Of a stretch of 64,000 nucleotides of DNA, positions 15,967 to 28,625 are shown in pieces. The DNA is from Neocallimastix lanati (nom. inval.) (Eukaryota > Neocallimastigomycota > Neocallimastigomycetes > Neocallimastigales > Neocallimastigaceae). A program made the position numbers and the translations under genes. Position 1 is the first letter of the stretch. Each line of letters opens with the position of its first letter. The notes under the pieces were generated by a model. That model saw only the letters and a list, made by a program, of their open reading frames with translations, was not told the origin of the DNA and did not search any database. The DNA is taken from contig JACVTC010000005.1 of assembly GCA_016946835.1 (NCBI GenBank), forward strand, positions 1,908,501 through 1,972,500. Direction: 5' to 3'.

Positions 15967-16157
15967 TTATTAATTATCTATTCCATGATTTTTTTTCTTA
16001 TGTTTTTAAAATCATATGTATTTTATAAGTAATCATACATATTTATAAATAAAAAAATTTATGCGGATATTTTAATTACTTTATATTAAACATATTTTAT
16101 TATATTAATAATTTACAATAAATAATAAAATTTATATATTATATAATTATATATTCT

Positions 16158-16193
<36 letters not shown>

Positions 16194-16220
16194 TTCTTAT
16201 TATAAAAAGAAATCTTTTTT

Positions 16221-16251
<31 letters not shown>

Positions 16252-16502
16252 TAAAATAAAAAAAAAAAAGAAAAAAAACTAAAAGTTAAAAATAAAAAAT
16301 GGGTAAAATAAATAAATAAATATTCAAAGTGGAGTTGCTTCAAATTTCAACTTTCTAGTATTTAAATTAATATAAAAAATTTAAATGAAAGTATATCATT
16401 AAATAAAAAAAAAAATTAAAATTAAAAACTAGAACCTAGAACTCTAATTTTAGATGTTTAAAAAAAAGTACAAAAATTATATCACTTAATGAACTCTAAT
16501 TT

Positions 16503-16725
16503 CTAATTAATTTTTTAATTATTTATTATTTATTTATTTATTATTTATTTATTATTTATTTATTTATTATTTATTTATTATTTATTTATTTATTATTTAT
16601 TTATTTATTATTTATTTATTATTTATTATTTATATATTTATTTATTTATTTATTATTTATTATTCAATTATTTATTATTTATTAGAATTTATTATTTATT
16701 ATTTATTAATTGTTTATTATTACTA
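16503..16725. repeat. TTATTTA-type minisatellite, block 2
   Basis: About 220 bp of TTATTTATTTA repeats of the same kind as block 1, ending with TTATTATTCAATTATTTATT. It also carries the TCAATTA variant, so the two blocks share variant units. Confidence 0.88.
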
Positions 16726-17605
16726 TTGATTTATTAATGATTATTTATTAAATTTTACAAAACCTTTCTAAAGTTTAATAATATTCGAATGTTTATAAAG
16801 ATTTATATACATTTTACATTGTTATATAATATTATAATTATATATTAAAATATTTATATATTCATGCCTATCTTTATTAATATTTACATCTTTTTAGTAG
16901 TACTCATATCCCTTTATTATCTATGGATGTATACATCATAATGAAGAAAATTAGTAAAAAAATTTGTCTACAAGAAAAAATTAAATGAAGTACTGATTCT
17001 TAATAAATTATGAAACAATTTACTTTATTTACTAATAAATATAAATGGTTAGAATAATATTATTAGTTATAAATATAATCAATCTTAATGAACCTTTCCT
17101 TCCAGGAGTATGATTTATCAACTACACCGATATACAATTCAACAATTTATTTTAATAGTAATTGCTAAAACTACGAAATATATATATATATATATATATA
17201 CATAGTTAAACGCTAATCTTTAAAGCAACTTATAATTGAAAGTGATGTAAAACTAAATATATAAGAGGTATTCACACAAACTAAGATGATATAATATCAC
17301 CCTTCAAGAAAAAGGTTTCCATCATATAAATGTTATATAGATAAACTATATATTATAAGAAAGGTCTTAGACATATCTAATATTAATGGTGTAATAATAT
17401 TAAATAGTTAATTTTAAGGGAGAAACTATTTAGATTTACAAAAATTATTTAAGAAAATTAGTTTAACAATATCTTAAAATAGAATTTAAAGAATTAATAT
17501 AAAAATAACTAAAAAGTTTAATACTATCAAGTTATTATTTATATAATAGGAAAATTTTAAATACACATTTTCACCAATAAACCAATTTATTTATTATAAA
17601 AGTAA

Positions 17606-17820
17606 CTAAGATTTAAGAAAGAATGTTTGAATATGTAAAAATATATGAAAAATATAATATACTTCGAAAATATTGAAGCATACAGTAACACATTTAATAT
17701 ATAAGCCATAATGTTTTAGTATAAAAACATTTAATTTCGAATAATAAAGTACTAGAAACAATAACTCTTTATCATAAAATATATTAATATAGTTTGCATA
17801 ATTATAAACCATAAATTCCT
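17606..17820 (-). repeat. Dispersed repeat R1, copy at 17.6 kb
   Basis: Read on the minus strand, this stretch (ATGGTTTATAATTATG, GATAAAGAGTTA, GTTTTTATAC, TGGCTTATA, GCTTCAATATTTTCGAAG) aligns with 22552-22745 (+), and its central part with 59095-59200 (-). Its 68-residue frame stays partly aligned with the 22.5 kb copy, so it may descend from coding sequence, but no domain is recognisable. Confidence 0.65.
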
Positions 17821-18014
17821 AACCCTTAATAATAACAATTACTATAACAATAATAATTAATAATAATAATAATAATATATTGTTGCAATAATATAATATT
17901 TAAAAGAAAGTATATTTTAATTAATTATTAATTTTATATTTTTATATTTTTATATTTTTATATTTTATTTTATTTTTTTTTTATTTTTTTTTTTTTTTTT
18001 TTAAATTTAAATAA

Positions 18015-18053
<39 letters not shown>

Positions 18054-18128
18054 CTTTTTTTTCTTTTTACTATAATAATACAAACTTTATAATAATAAAT
18101 AACAGAATTTCCTATTTTTTTTTTTTTT

Positions 18129-18159
<31 letters not shown>

Positions 18160-18182
18160 TATCGATACTATTCATTAAATTT
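17821..18182. other. AT-rich spacer downstream of the Rab escort gene
   Basis: ATT repeats and long T and A tracts (17976-18001, 18020-18045). No gene. Confidence 0.6.
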
Positions 18183-19338
18183 TTAATTACTTTCAGAGGT
18201 CTTGATTTCAGTTGAGGCTTCAGCCTTAGCTTCAGGTTTACTTTCTTCAATAGTGGTATTTTGCTTTTCTTCTTTCATTTCTTCTTCTTTTTCCTCTTCT
18301 TCTTTTGGTGAAGCATAAATTTCTTCTACTTCAGGACATAATTGCTTAAAAATAGTTAAAGAATTTTCTACTGGTTGTTCCATAGATATTCCAGGTAGCA
18401 TATCATCAATAATGGTTATATTATCATTCTTTTTATTATCATCAGTTTTTTCAGATTTCTTCTGTTTTCTAATGGTTTGTTTAAAAATAACTGAAAGATA
18501 AGCTTTTGGTTTAGTTTTGGTTTCTTCATCATCATCATCTTCTTCTTCTTCATCATCATCATCTTCTTCTTCTTCTTCATCTTCTTCTTCTTCGTTATTT
18601 TTTTCACCACTTTCTTTTTTTCCTTCTTCTTCTTCAGTATTTAAAACATCAACTTTACTTTTTTCAGATTCATCAACTGTTATATATACATATATAATTA
18701 TAAAATTAAATAAAATTATTTTTGAAATTTTTTATTCTTATTATTTATTTTTATTTTTATTTTTATTTTTTATTTTTATTTTTATTTTTATTTTTTTTAA
18801 TTTATTTACTAATTAATAATAAAATATAAATATATATATATATTTAAATATTTTGTTTTTTTACTTTTATCATCGAATAATTGGCTAATAACATATTTTA
18901 ATTCTTCTTTTGAGGAATCAGTAGCTTTTGTACATAAGTATACAATATCTATTATTATTATTATTATTATTTTTTTTATTTTTACAATAAAAGAAAAAAA
19001 AAAAAATAAAATAAAAAATATAATGGATAATATTAAGAATAATAATGGTAATAATAATGATAAAAATTATTATTATTATTATAATGTTATAAATTTAATA
19101 TTAAATAGTAAATAATATAAATAATATAAATAATATATATATAAAAAAGAATATAAAATATATATATATATATATATTACACTTTGATTTTGGACAACAA
19201 TTAGCTTCATAACCTTGTTGAATTAACATTATTCTATTTTGATTATTCATACTCTTTGGTGGAATAACATATATACTAATATCAACATTCTTTTGAAGAG
19301 AACGATCTGTAATAATAATTGCTTTATGATAATCTTCG

Positions 19339-19375
<37 letters not shown>

Positions 19376-19495
19376 TTGTTTGTTTGTTTGTTTATTTGTT
19401 TGTTTGTTTGTTTGTTTGTTTGTTGAATTTTTATTTATTTATTTTATTATTTTTTTTATAACAAAGAAAAAAATAATAAAAATAAAATCAAAAAT

Positions 19496-19534
<39 letters not shown>

Positions 19535-20084
19535 ATAAATAAACAGTAAAAAAATATATATATATAATATTATTATTATATAAATATAAATAAATATTAT
19601 TATTAATAAGAACTTACTCTATATTACTCATATCTTGTAAATAATCAATAGAGGTAATTAAATGATCACTTGTAAAGTTATATTCACAATTTATATGATA
19701 TTTATCTTCTTTGAATTCTAAAGATGAAATGGTTTGATCTAACATATAAACACCACCATAAACGGCACAAGATCTAATTACCATTTTTAAAAAAAAATAA
19801 TAATTAATAGTTAATTCATAAATATTAATATATATATTTATATATATATATATAGATTGATCTATTATAAAAAAGCAAAAATAAAATAAAATAAAATATT
19901 TAAAAAAATTCATTAATAAATGATGAATATTAAATAATATTCACCTGCAAAATGCTTGTGATATTTCACTACAACCACCATATAATGGACAAATTAATGG
20001 TGAATTACCCCATTTACCAAGAGATCTTAAATATCTAAAAGTAGAAGCAAGACCTTCCTCTGTAGTAGCTATTTTATTATTATA

Positions 20085-20123
<39 letters not shown>

Positions 20124-22059
20124 ATATTTATTATTATTATTATTATTAAAAATATATATATATGAATATATATTATTAAATAAACTTAAATATAAATATG
20201 ATTTTTCTTAATTATTAATATTATATATTATAATATATTATTAATTCTTTTTTATAATATGTATTTAACAATTTACCATCATTTAATCCTTCTTCTGAAT
20301 CATTAATAGCTTGGAGAATAACTTGTTGTAATTTTGGATCTAATTTAAAAGTCTTAATATATTCAGAGTATGGCTTATCTTTGTATTCTATAATTTTTTT
20401 TTTAAAAAAAAAAAAAAAATATATATATATACATATATATATATTGAATTATATTGTATTAATAATAAAATAATAAAATAATATTAGTAATAATATTTAT
20501 GATAATACAAATTATAAATATTTATAATTGAATTATGAATTATCTAGATTATTATATGATATAGATAAAGGATAGATATATTAACCTTCATAATCCTCTT
20601 GTTGTAATCTATAATTCATAACAAAAGTTAAAAATTTCATTAATTTTCTTTTTTCTATAACTTTAATTTGTTTCGAGTTGAAAACATCCTCTTTAGTGCA
20701 TGGAACCTATTTGAACAAACATTTAATTATTATTATTATTATTAACTATTACTGCTGAGTATTAAGTATTATTTTTTTAAATTTTTATTATTATTTATTA
20801 TTATTTATTATCATAATTTATTATTAATATGTGCTTTCAAAAACTTGTTTTTTAAAATTATATATATATTTTAATAAATTTAACAGTAATATAATTATTT
20901 TCTTTTATTAATTTATTCTATTAATAATAAATATCTTTATATGTATATGCATTTTAAAATAATAATGACATTTATTATAATAATAATATATATGTAATTG
21001 TATAAATGAATAATTAATACTTTACATGTTCGAATTTATTGTCATTATAAATAAATGTTTTTTCCATAGAACGAAATTCTAAATAACTTCCAAGTCCTGC
21101 TTGAATTAATAAATCAATGAAAGGTCCTCGGGAATAAACCATTTTTGGTAATAAACTAATATAATATTGACGGTTATCTTTCATTAATTCTTTTAATAAT
21201 GCTATTTTATTTTCTTCATCTGACGAATGTATTTGTTTGACAAATTCTTCAACAGTTTGATTATTTTGTAATGTAAATCTATTAGCATTTTCTTCTGTTG
21301 AGGTTTCGGAGGCCTCATATCCAGAAAGAATATTTACCTCAATATCATGATAGGAATTATAAAATTTATTAATTTTAGCTATAAAAATTTATCATTATAG
21401 CATTTTATATTGAATTAAATTATATATTTAAATTTAAATATTTATTTTATTAAAAGAAAAATTATAAAAAAGGTAAATATAATAATATATGTTATATAAT
21501 ATAAATATTAATATATTGAAGAAATAATTATAAAAATAAATTGATTAAATGAAATAATAAATTTAAAATTTATTTATTGTAATATCATACAATTATTGTC
21601 CTCCCCATTCTTATCATTATTTTGAACATTCATAATCCATTCTAAAAATTCTTTAAGATTAAAGGAACATTCATTACCACCATAAAATTCATTTCTGTCA
21701 ATATGGAGAACACTTCTCTTATTTCTTGCTAAAGCACTATTTATTTAAATAAACGAAAAAGAAAACAAAGTTTTTATTTATTAATTTATTTAGAATTTTT
21801 AAAAAAAGTTTTTTTTCTTATTGAAAATGTAAAACGTTTGATTTAAATTTATTTATAAAACTTGTTTTTAATTTTAAAATTTATTTAAAATTTATAAAAA
21901 TAACATATAAATAAATAAATAAAATAACAGCAAATTATTTAATTAAATTTGATTTTAATAATAGTATCATTTACTAAATTTTATTTACCTAGCTAGAATG
22001 GATTCTTGTATACCAGTTCCTAAAATAATGTAATCATAATGAGTTTGTATATCTACCAT
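18183..22059 (-). CDS. CHM: Rab escort protein (REP/Mrs6/CHM family)
   Basis: Ten minus-strand exons join in phase into 606 residues: 22059-21989, 21736-21591, 21378-21026, 20706-20586, 20387-20277, 20068-19945, 19773-19618, 19341-19181, 18948-18865 and 18676-18183. The N-terminus DYIILGTGIQESILASALA and VLHIDRNEFYGG are the dinucleotide-fold motifs of the GDI/REP superfamily. ISLLPKMVYSRGPFIDLLIQ, LGKWGNSPLICPLYGG and SCAVYGGVYMLDQ follow in the canonical order. The length (yeast Mrs6 is about 600, GDI about 450) and the long acidic insert near the C-terminus favour REP over GDI. REP presents newly made Rab GTPases to geranylgeranyltransferase II in the cytosol and delivers them to membranes. 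The last exon encodes a Glu/Asp tract (GAA/GAT/GAG run, 18530-18640) and a Lys/Glu-rich tail to SESN. An E-box palindrome lies about 165 bp before the start codon. Confidence 0.93.
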
Positions 22060-22220
22060 CTTTATATATCAATGAAATGTAAAAATTACTATTATTCTTT
22101 TTCTATTTACTTTAAAGCTTAATATTTACTTAATAAATAAATAGATAAATAAAAAAAAAAATACATTTTTTCTATAATATTTAGACATAAATTCTAATTA
22201 AATTTTAAATTGATCTGTAT

Positions 22221-22230
22221 ATCACGTGAT
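22221..22230. promoter_or_regulatory. Perfect palindrome ATCACGTGAT (E-box type) upstream of the Rab escort gene
   Basis: A 10-bp palindrome with a CACGTG core, the binding site of bHLH factors in fungi, sits 162-171 bp upstream of the REP start codon (22059, minus strand). In DNA this AT-rich a GC-containing palindrome is noticeable. Function is inferred only. Confidence 0.4.
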
Positions 22231-22235
22231 TAAAT

Positions 22236-23500
22236 TAACTATTCTAATATCAACAATAATATCATTGATTTTACAAACATTAATTTCAATGGTATGAATA
22301 ATGTAGATAATTGAAATAAAATCTTAAATAAAGAATTCATAATTAATTCCTATACAGATATTTATTCATTAAATAATATATCTATTAACAGCTATAATGC
22401 TAAATTAGTGAATTCTATATTTTATAGAAGCTCTAGTTTTTCAGAAATTATATTTAATATCTTAGGAGATAAAATTTTAAAAAATTCATATGTAACTATA
22501 GATAATTGTTATTTTTCTGGTGAGTAAGGAACTAGTGTTAAGAGTCAGGAATTTATGGTTTATAATTATGTCAATTTTTATTAATATAATTTTTGATAAA
22601 GAGTTACTACCATTTAATTATTCAAGTGTATATGCTTTTATATTAATGTATTGTGGCATATACATTATTTATATTACAATATGTTTCAATACATTTAAAG
22701 CTTATTTTTCTTATATTTCACATATCCTAACAACTAGTAATATAATATACCATAACATATAATACAAATACACTTTTTGAACATGGTTTTGGAATATCAA
22801 AAGAGTATAAATATTAATAATATTAAAAAAATTTATATATTAAATAAATTTTTTATCTATATTAGATGAATATAAAGTTTTTAAAATAAAAATTATTTCA
22901 TATAAATTTAATATAAATTTATTCTTATATATGTTCAATAATAAAAAATTAATAATGAAAATAATAACTTCATGTTGAAGTTATTAACTTTAAAAGTAAA
23001 ATTACTTAAAGGTTTTTTTTTAGATAATGAAAGTATATATATATACTATACATTTGAAATATATATAAATAAAAATTAGCGGTAATTGAATAAATTTACT
23101 TCATATATAATAAAGATATATTTGATTAAACAATGTAATTTAGATTATATAAAAAGTACATATTTTAAGATATGAAGAAAAAATACAATAAAATAAAAAT
23201 AATTAATATTTATTTTTAAACTATGAATCTATCATATTTAAATATGAACTCTAGACCGTATTCATAAAATATATTATGAAACAATTATAATATAAAATTA
23301 TTAAAATAAAAAATAAACAATAGAAAAGAAAAAAAAAAAAAAAAAAAAAAAAGTATATAATAAAATTTGTACTATTAATTCATGTTATCATTCATTTGAC
23401 AATGTAACTAATAATGAAAATTCAAAATATGGAGATATTAATAGAGATGATAAAATTATAGTAAAAGATTCTAATTTTTGATTATTTTCACTGAAGTTAG
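22236..23500 (+). pseudogene. Decayed repeat-type coding sequence (possibly beta-helix protein)
   Basis: Two patches look like former coding DNA. At 22236-22530 frames read LVNSIFYRSSSFSEIIFNIL and KNSYVTIDNCYFSGE then stop. At 23370-23480 they read TINSCYHSFDNVTNNENS, then DDKIIVKDSNF then stop. The N-S/D-N-C-x-F pattern resembles right-handed parallel beta-helix repeat proteins, which anaerobic fungi carry in large numbers. Between and around them are dispersed repeat R1, A tracts (23330-23352) and stops. Assignment is tentative. Confidence 0.4.
22550..22760 (+). repeat. Dispersed repeat R1, copy at 22.5 kb
   Basis: Plus-strand copy of the element also seen at 17.6 kb (-) and 59.1 kb (-). 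Shared strings are ATGGTTTATAATTATG, GATAAAGAGTTA, ATGTTTCAATA and TTTCACATATCCTAAC. Identity by eye is moderate, with indels in A/T runs. Confidence 0.65.
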
Positions 23501-23599
23501 TATTGTTTTACATATGTAAATACATTCTATTATTTTATTTAATAAAAATTATATTAATAAAATAATTAATAATATACTTTTAAAATATTAAATTTTTAT

Positions 23600-23637
<38 letters not shown>

Positions 23638-24719
23638 GAGAATTAAGATTTATGGCATACACTATTAATTCATAAATTATTATAGAAAATTAAAATATAT
23701 GAAAAATATGTATATTGAAAAAAATAATATATATGAAAAAAAATGTATAAATATATTCTTTTTTTTTTTATATTGAAATATATATAAAACTTTTTAATGA
23801 AGAAATGTTAATATATAATATTATAAAAATTCATTAATACTATATTCTAAATTAAAAAAGAAACATTTTATACTATTTTTAATATGGTGGTACAAATCTA
23901 ATTAAATTTTTATTTTTTAAAAGGTTTAATATAAAAATAAAATTTAATTATTCAAAGATCTATAAACACCAAGAACAAAAAAATTTTTTTTTAATTTATT
24001 AAATTAGTTAATGAAATTTTTGCAAATTATATTAACTTTATTTATTTTTTTTTTTTTTAGAAAAAAATATAAATTTCCGTTTCTTCAAAAAAAAAAAAAA
24101 AAATTATATAAATTAATTATGAATAAATAAAAATTAAATATTAAGTTTATTGATTTTGAAAATTTGGTTTTCATTAATTTAATTATTTAATCTATTATAA
24201 CAAAATATAATTTAAAAAAAATATTAAATATTCTTTCTTTTTTTTTTTTCTTTATTGTACTATAAATATTATATAATTAAAAATGTTGTGTTAAACAAGT
24301 AATTTTTATAATTATTAAATATATATTTCATATATTATTAAATATATGCCATTAAAAATTTATTTATATATTTAATATTTATTAAAAGAAAATTTTAAAA
24401 AATTCTTTTTTTAAACTTTTTTTTTTTTTTTTCTCATCATTTTTTCTCATTGTTTTTTCTCATCTTTTTATTTATACCATTAATTTATTTTTATCAGTAA
24501 TTTATTTTTATCTGTTTTTAATTTGTAAAAAAGTTTAATTATTAAAGCTTTTTTCCAATAAAAAAAATATTTTAATTTTTTTTTAAAAAGTTTAGATAAA
24601 TTTTATTTTATAATAAAACGTTTAAAGATAAATTAAATTACTAATTAAAAAATCAATTCTTAAAAACCAATAAAACTAGTTTTTATTCTATTTTTATCTA
24701 TAAGAATTATCATATTATC

Positions 24720-24765
<46 letters not shown>

Positions 24766-25266
24766 ATTTTTATATAATTATTATATCATAAAATCTAATT
24801 AATTATTACTAAATAAAAATTCTTTTAAATTTTTAGTATATATATTTAGATATAAGATGTTATCTACATATAAAAAATAAATTTCGAGTATATATAATTC
24901 ATAAATACATAATGAATTACTGAATGAATTAAATAATTTTTGTATTCTTTCACTTTTTTGTTTTTAAAAAATAAAAAAAAATAAAAAAAATAAATATAAA
25001 TAATTAATAAACAAAAGACGATATTATATTACTACTAATTCAATTTTTAAAATAATTAAAGTTTAAAATTATAATATCGGTCTTTTTAAAATATTAATAT
25101 AATAAAAAAAATATTAAAAAATCCATTTATTTAAAAATAAAAAAAATAAAAATAAAAAAAAATAAAAAAAAAAAAAAAAAAACGAAGAAAGAAAAAAAAG
25201 AAATAATATAAATAATATATATTATATAATTTTTTTTTTTAAAAAAATATAATTTCATCGACTAAA
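23501..25266. other. Gene-free AT-rich spacer
   Basis: Long A tracts (23601-23635, 24722-24762) and repeated near-copies of short words (CTCATCATTTTTTCTCATTG at 24434-24453). No gene seen before the CFAP97-like start codon. Confidence 0.55.
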
Positions 25267-26115
25267 ATGGTTGATTTCCCATACATTAAGAATTATAAAA
25301 TATATAATAGTCTTGATCCATGTACAAATCTTTATCTTAAGCAAAAATGGGATAAAGCAAGTTATGAGACCTGTGTTAAAAGAGTCTTATTAGCTAAGGT
25401 AAGAAATATATTATCATAATTACCTATTACAACGAAACGTTACTTAATTTTTTTTTAATAAATTTTATAAATTAATGTACATAACATTTAGTCTACAATC
25501 GGTAATTAAAAATAATATTAAAGAATATTATTATTAATATATATATTTGACTTTCTAAATAAAAACATTCATTTTAAATGATAATTTATATTAATATTAT
25601 GATATATTGAAATTTTAATATTTATATTTATAATAATTAATATACTTTAGACGATTTACCTCCTTATTCATATAAACACCATTCTCAACTTAGAAATAAA
25701 GGTTAATATTCAATTTTAAAGAAAAAAAAAAAAAAATAGATAAAAATAAAAAATAAAGAAGAAATAAATAAATAAATAAATAAAAATGAAGAAAAAATAA
25801 ATAAATGAATAAATAAATAAATAATCAATTACTTCTTAAATAATATAAATTATTAAACATTTATATAATTAAATTATTAATAAATATTATATATTTTTTT
25901 TATTTTATTATTATTATTATTATTATTATTATGGAAATACAGAAAATAAATTGAAAAATGAAAATAAAAGAGTAAATATTTATTTAAAAAAATAAACATA
26001 AAATAAATGTATAAAATGGTTTAAACATTAAACATATCTAATTAATAACCATGATATATCAATAGAAAATAAGAAAAAGTTATATATTAATTTTTATTAC
26101 TATCATTATTATTAA

Positions 26116-26161
<46 letters not shown>

Positions 26162-27368
26162 GATTATGATTTATTTATTTTTAAAAGGAAATAATATATT
26201 TAAGTCAGTATGATTATAATTTAAAAAGAGCTGTTCAGGAACAATATGAAAAAGATCTACTAGATAAAACTAATAAAGTAATAAATTACACAATTAAAAA
26301 AGTTTATTTTAATTTTTTTTTTTTTTGGAAAAAAAAAAAAAATTAACTTTATATATATAAATATATATTTGATAATTCAATATAGAACTTATTAAGTAAA
26401 ATAAGATATATGTCAAAAGAGTCAAATTATAGTAGAGAAAAGCTCTTGAAGGAAAATGAAGAAAATAAAAGAATATTAAAAAATCTTTCAAAATTTAAAC
26501 CTCATAATAATGATGATAAGAAAAAGAAAACCACAAAAACATTAGCAAAAACTGCTTCAACTAAATCCATAGTAAATGATAAAGATGTTCAATCAATTTT
26601 AAACAAAAGTGAATCATCAGCATCTATAAAAAGTACTTCATCTAAAAAAACTGTAACATGGGATATGAATATTAGACCAAAGTATGTGCATTAACTAAAA
26701 CGCTCTCTTATAAATATAATATAAAAAATATCATATATATATATATATAATATAAAAATAAATAATATTAATAATATATATCATTTTTCTTTATTTTATT
26801 ATTTTTTTTTAAAAAAAAAATATATATATATATATAATTATACTATTAAATAATATATAAATATTAAAATTAATAATTGAAAATATATTATTAATTAATA
26901 AGAAGTGCATATGAACGATCGAATAGTAATTATTCATTAAAATTAAGTAAAAAATCATTTAATACAAATAAGAAAGCTAATAATGAAAAGTACGCAAAGA
27001 AAAATAACGAAAATGATAATAGTAGCATTGACAATAGTTCAATTAGTAGCTGTGGTAATACAAGTGGTAAAACAAATAGTAATTCAAAAAGTAATAAAAC
27101 ACAAACTACTACCACTTCTTCATCAAGTGAAAATCAAATAAAATCAAGAAATAAATATCCAGATTATAAATTATATAACAAAAAAATGGATAAATTATAT
27201 GAAATGCCAATAAAACCTGAAATGACATCACTGTTAAAAGCATTAGTCAACGAAAAAGAAATAAAAGAAAATGAGATGAAAATCAAAGAAACAAAGGATA
27301 AGATATTTGGAGAAATAGAATTAATACAGAACAGGAAGTCATTAAAAGAACTGGAACTTTCTTATTAA
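25267..27368 (+). CDS. CFAP97/hemingway-family flagellum-associated protein, with a 10-nt microexon
   Basis: Seven exons join in phase into 357 residues: 25267-25398, 25492-25501, 25651-25701, 25943-25971, 26188-26277, 26386-26681 and 26903-27368. The N-terminal half carries the CFAP97 (KIAA1430) pattern: NLYLKQKWDKASYETCVKRV, LLAKSTIDDLPPYSYKHHSQ, LRNKENKLKNENKREI, DKTNKNLLSKIRYM and LLKENEENKRILKNLSKFKP. The family pattern is a short helix, then ID-x-PP-x-Y-x-H, a Lys/Glu helix, and N-x-x-L-L-x-K-I. The C-terminal half is Ser/Asn/Lys-rich, ending in a charged coiled-coil-like helix (KEIKENEMKIKETKDKI). CFAP97 proteins are tied to axoneme assembly, which fits a fungus with flagellated zoospores. 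The 10-nt exon is needed to bring STID-DLPPYSY into frame. Family assignment is from memory of the motif and is good but not certain. Confidence 0.78.
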
Positions 27369-27872
27369 TTATGATAATCATTATAAAATGTCATTTCAAA
27401 TTTTTAAATTTAGTTGTATGTGTATAATTTTCAATATTATTGATAAGATTATATATATTGTTGCATCTTAAATTATTATCTGTATATATTTATATACATG
27501 TTATTTAATGTATATAATTTTTTTTCTTCTTTTTTTCTTTTTTTTTTTGTTTTCTTATCAAATTTGCATTAAAATTAATATTCATTTCAATCAATAATAT
27601 ATTATATATTACTATATTTATTAAATTTTAATAAATTCTTATTTCTAATAAAAAAAAAATTCTAAAATAAATAATACACCCGTTTTTTTTGTTTTTTTGT
27701 TTTTTTGTTTTTTGTTTTTGTTTTTGTTTTGCTTTATTATTTTCTTATAATGTTCATATTAAAAATAATGCTAAATTGTTCTATTATTATTTATATATAT
27801 GCCTTCATAAAATATAATAATATATTTTCATAACAATAAATTAATAATATATTTTATTTTATTTTTATTTTT
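27369..27872. other. 3' flank and spacer
   Basis: AT-rich with short TTTTTG runs (27682-27729). No gene. Confidence 0.55.
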
Positions 27873-27933
27873 TTTTTTTAACTGCTGCAAATTTCAACTT
27901 TATTTATTTATTCATTTATTAATTATATGAATA

Positions 27934-27989
<56 letters not shown>

Positions 27990-28580
27990 AGAATTAATTT
28001 AAAAATAAATATTATTTGCCCAATAATAATATTTAAAATAGTAATGTGAAATAAAAAGTAATATTCAAAATAAAGTGTATAAATAAATTCAGAAAAAAGT
28101 TCATATCCAACGAACCATATCTCCAGATTATAAGATTTCGGTTTAGATGGAATTCCTATTCCAGATTAGGGTTTGAATTGACTATCTGAAAGAAATTATG
28201 GTCTTCTCCTTCAGAGTCATTGGCCCTGCTAGCCAGTCTTAATGCATTTTTAGTGTTGACCCTCCTAGTTAGTTTGCACTGATTCAATCGAAATAGCAAC
28301 CCTTGTCGAGTACTAGCCCTAGGCATAATTTCTGTAAAGAGAGCAACAGATCGCACTAAGAATGGCGTTTTAGAATAATCCCCTGAAATGATTTGGTTCT
28401 TAAATAAAACATCCCATAATATTCCTTTTTATAATTTAAATCAATAATGTCTGCATCTCTTCCATCAAGAAGGAATTTATATCATCGGTATCAAGCCACG
28501 TATATATTTATACACTCATTATTCAGAAAATTACTAATATTAATACGATTATCATCATTTGACCTATTCACTATATTATT
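27873..28580 (-). mobile_element. LINE 3'-end relic (family 3), minus strand
   Basis: It starts at a T run (the element's poly(A) tail in reverse) followed by AACTGCTGCAAATTTCAACT. It contains the frame at 28356-28156 that ends ALRLASRANDSEGEDHNF and NSNPNLE, matching the C-terminus seen at 4.1-4.2 kb and 31.85 kb. Farther in the reading direction (plus-strand 28430-28500) a degraded LLGGR-like segment is visible. An A tract of about 45 bases interrupts the 3' UTR (27943-27987). Confidence 0.7.
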
Positions 28581-28625
28581 AGTAATAATATTATTATTAC
28601 TAGTAATATAGTGAATAGGTCAAAT
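28557..28625. repeat. Perfect 22-bp inverted repeat with 25-bp loop
   Basis: ATTTGACCTATTCACTATATTA (28557-28578) is the exact reverse complement of 28604-28625. It falls at the junction of two retroelement relics. Confidence 0.92.

Larger units (their letters stand above)
12857..17590. other. Gene desert of about 4.7 kb
   Basis: No exon-like sequence found. Short Phe/Ile/Lys frames (for example 13438-13683) are low complexity. The region holds poly(T) tracts (14627-14660, 16160-16191), ATT and TTTA arrays, and two blocks of imperfect TTATTTA repeats listed separately. Between 17.08 and 17.42 kb base composition is slightly richer (AACCTTTCCTTCCAGGAGT), suggesting decayed unique sequence. 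Confidence 0.6.

Noticed and set aside
18517-18816. Plus-strand poly-Ser protein
   Set aside because: Antisense shadow of the acidic Glu/Asp tract in the last exon of the Rab escort gene.
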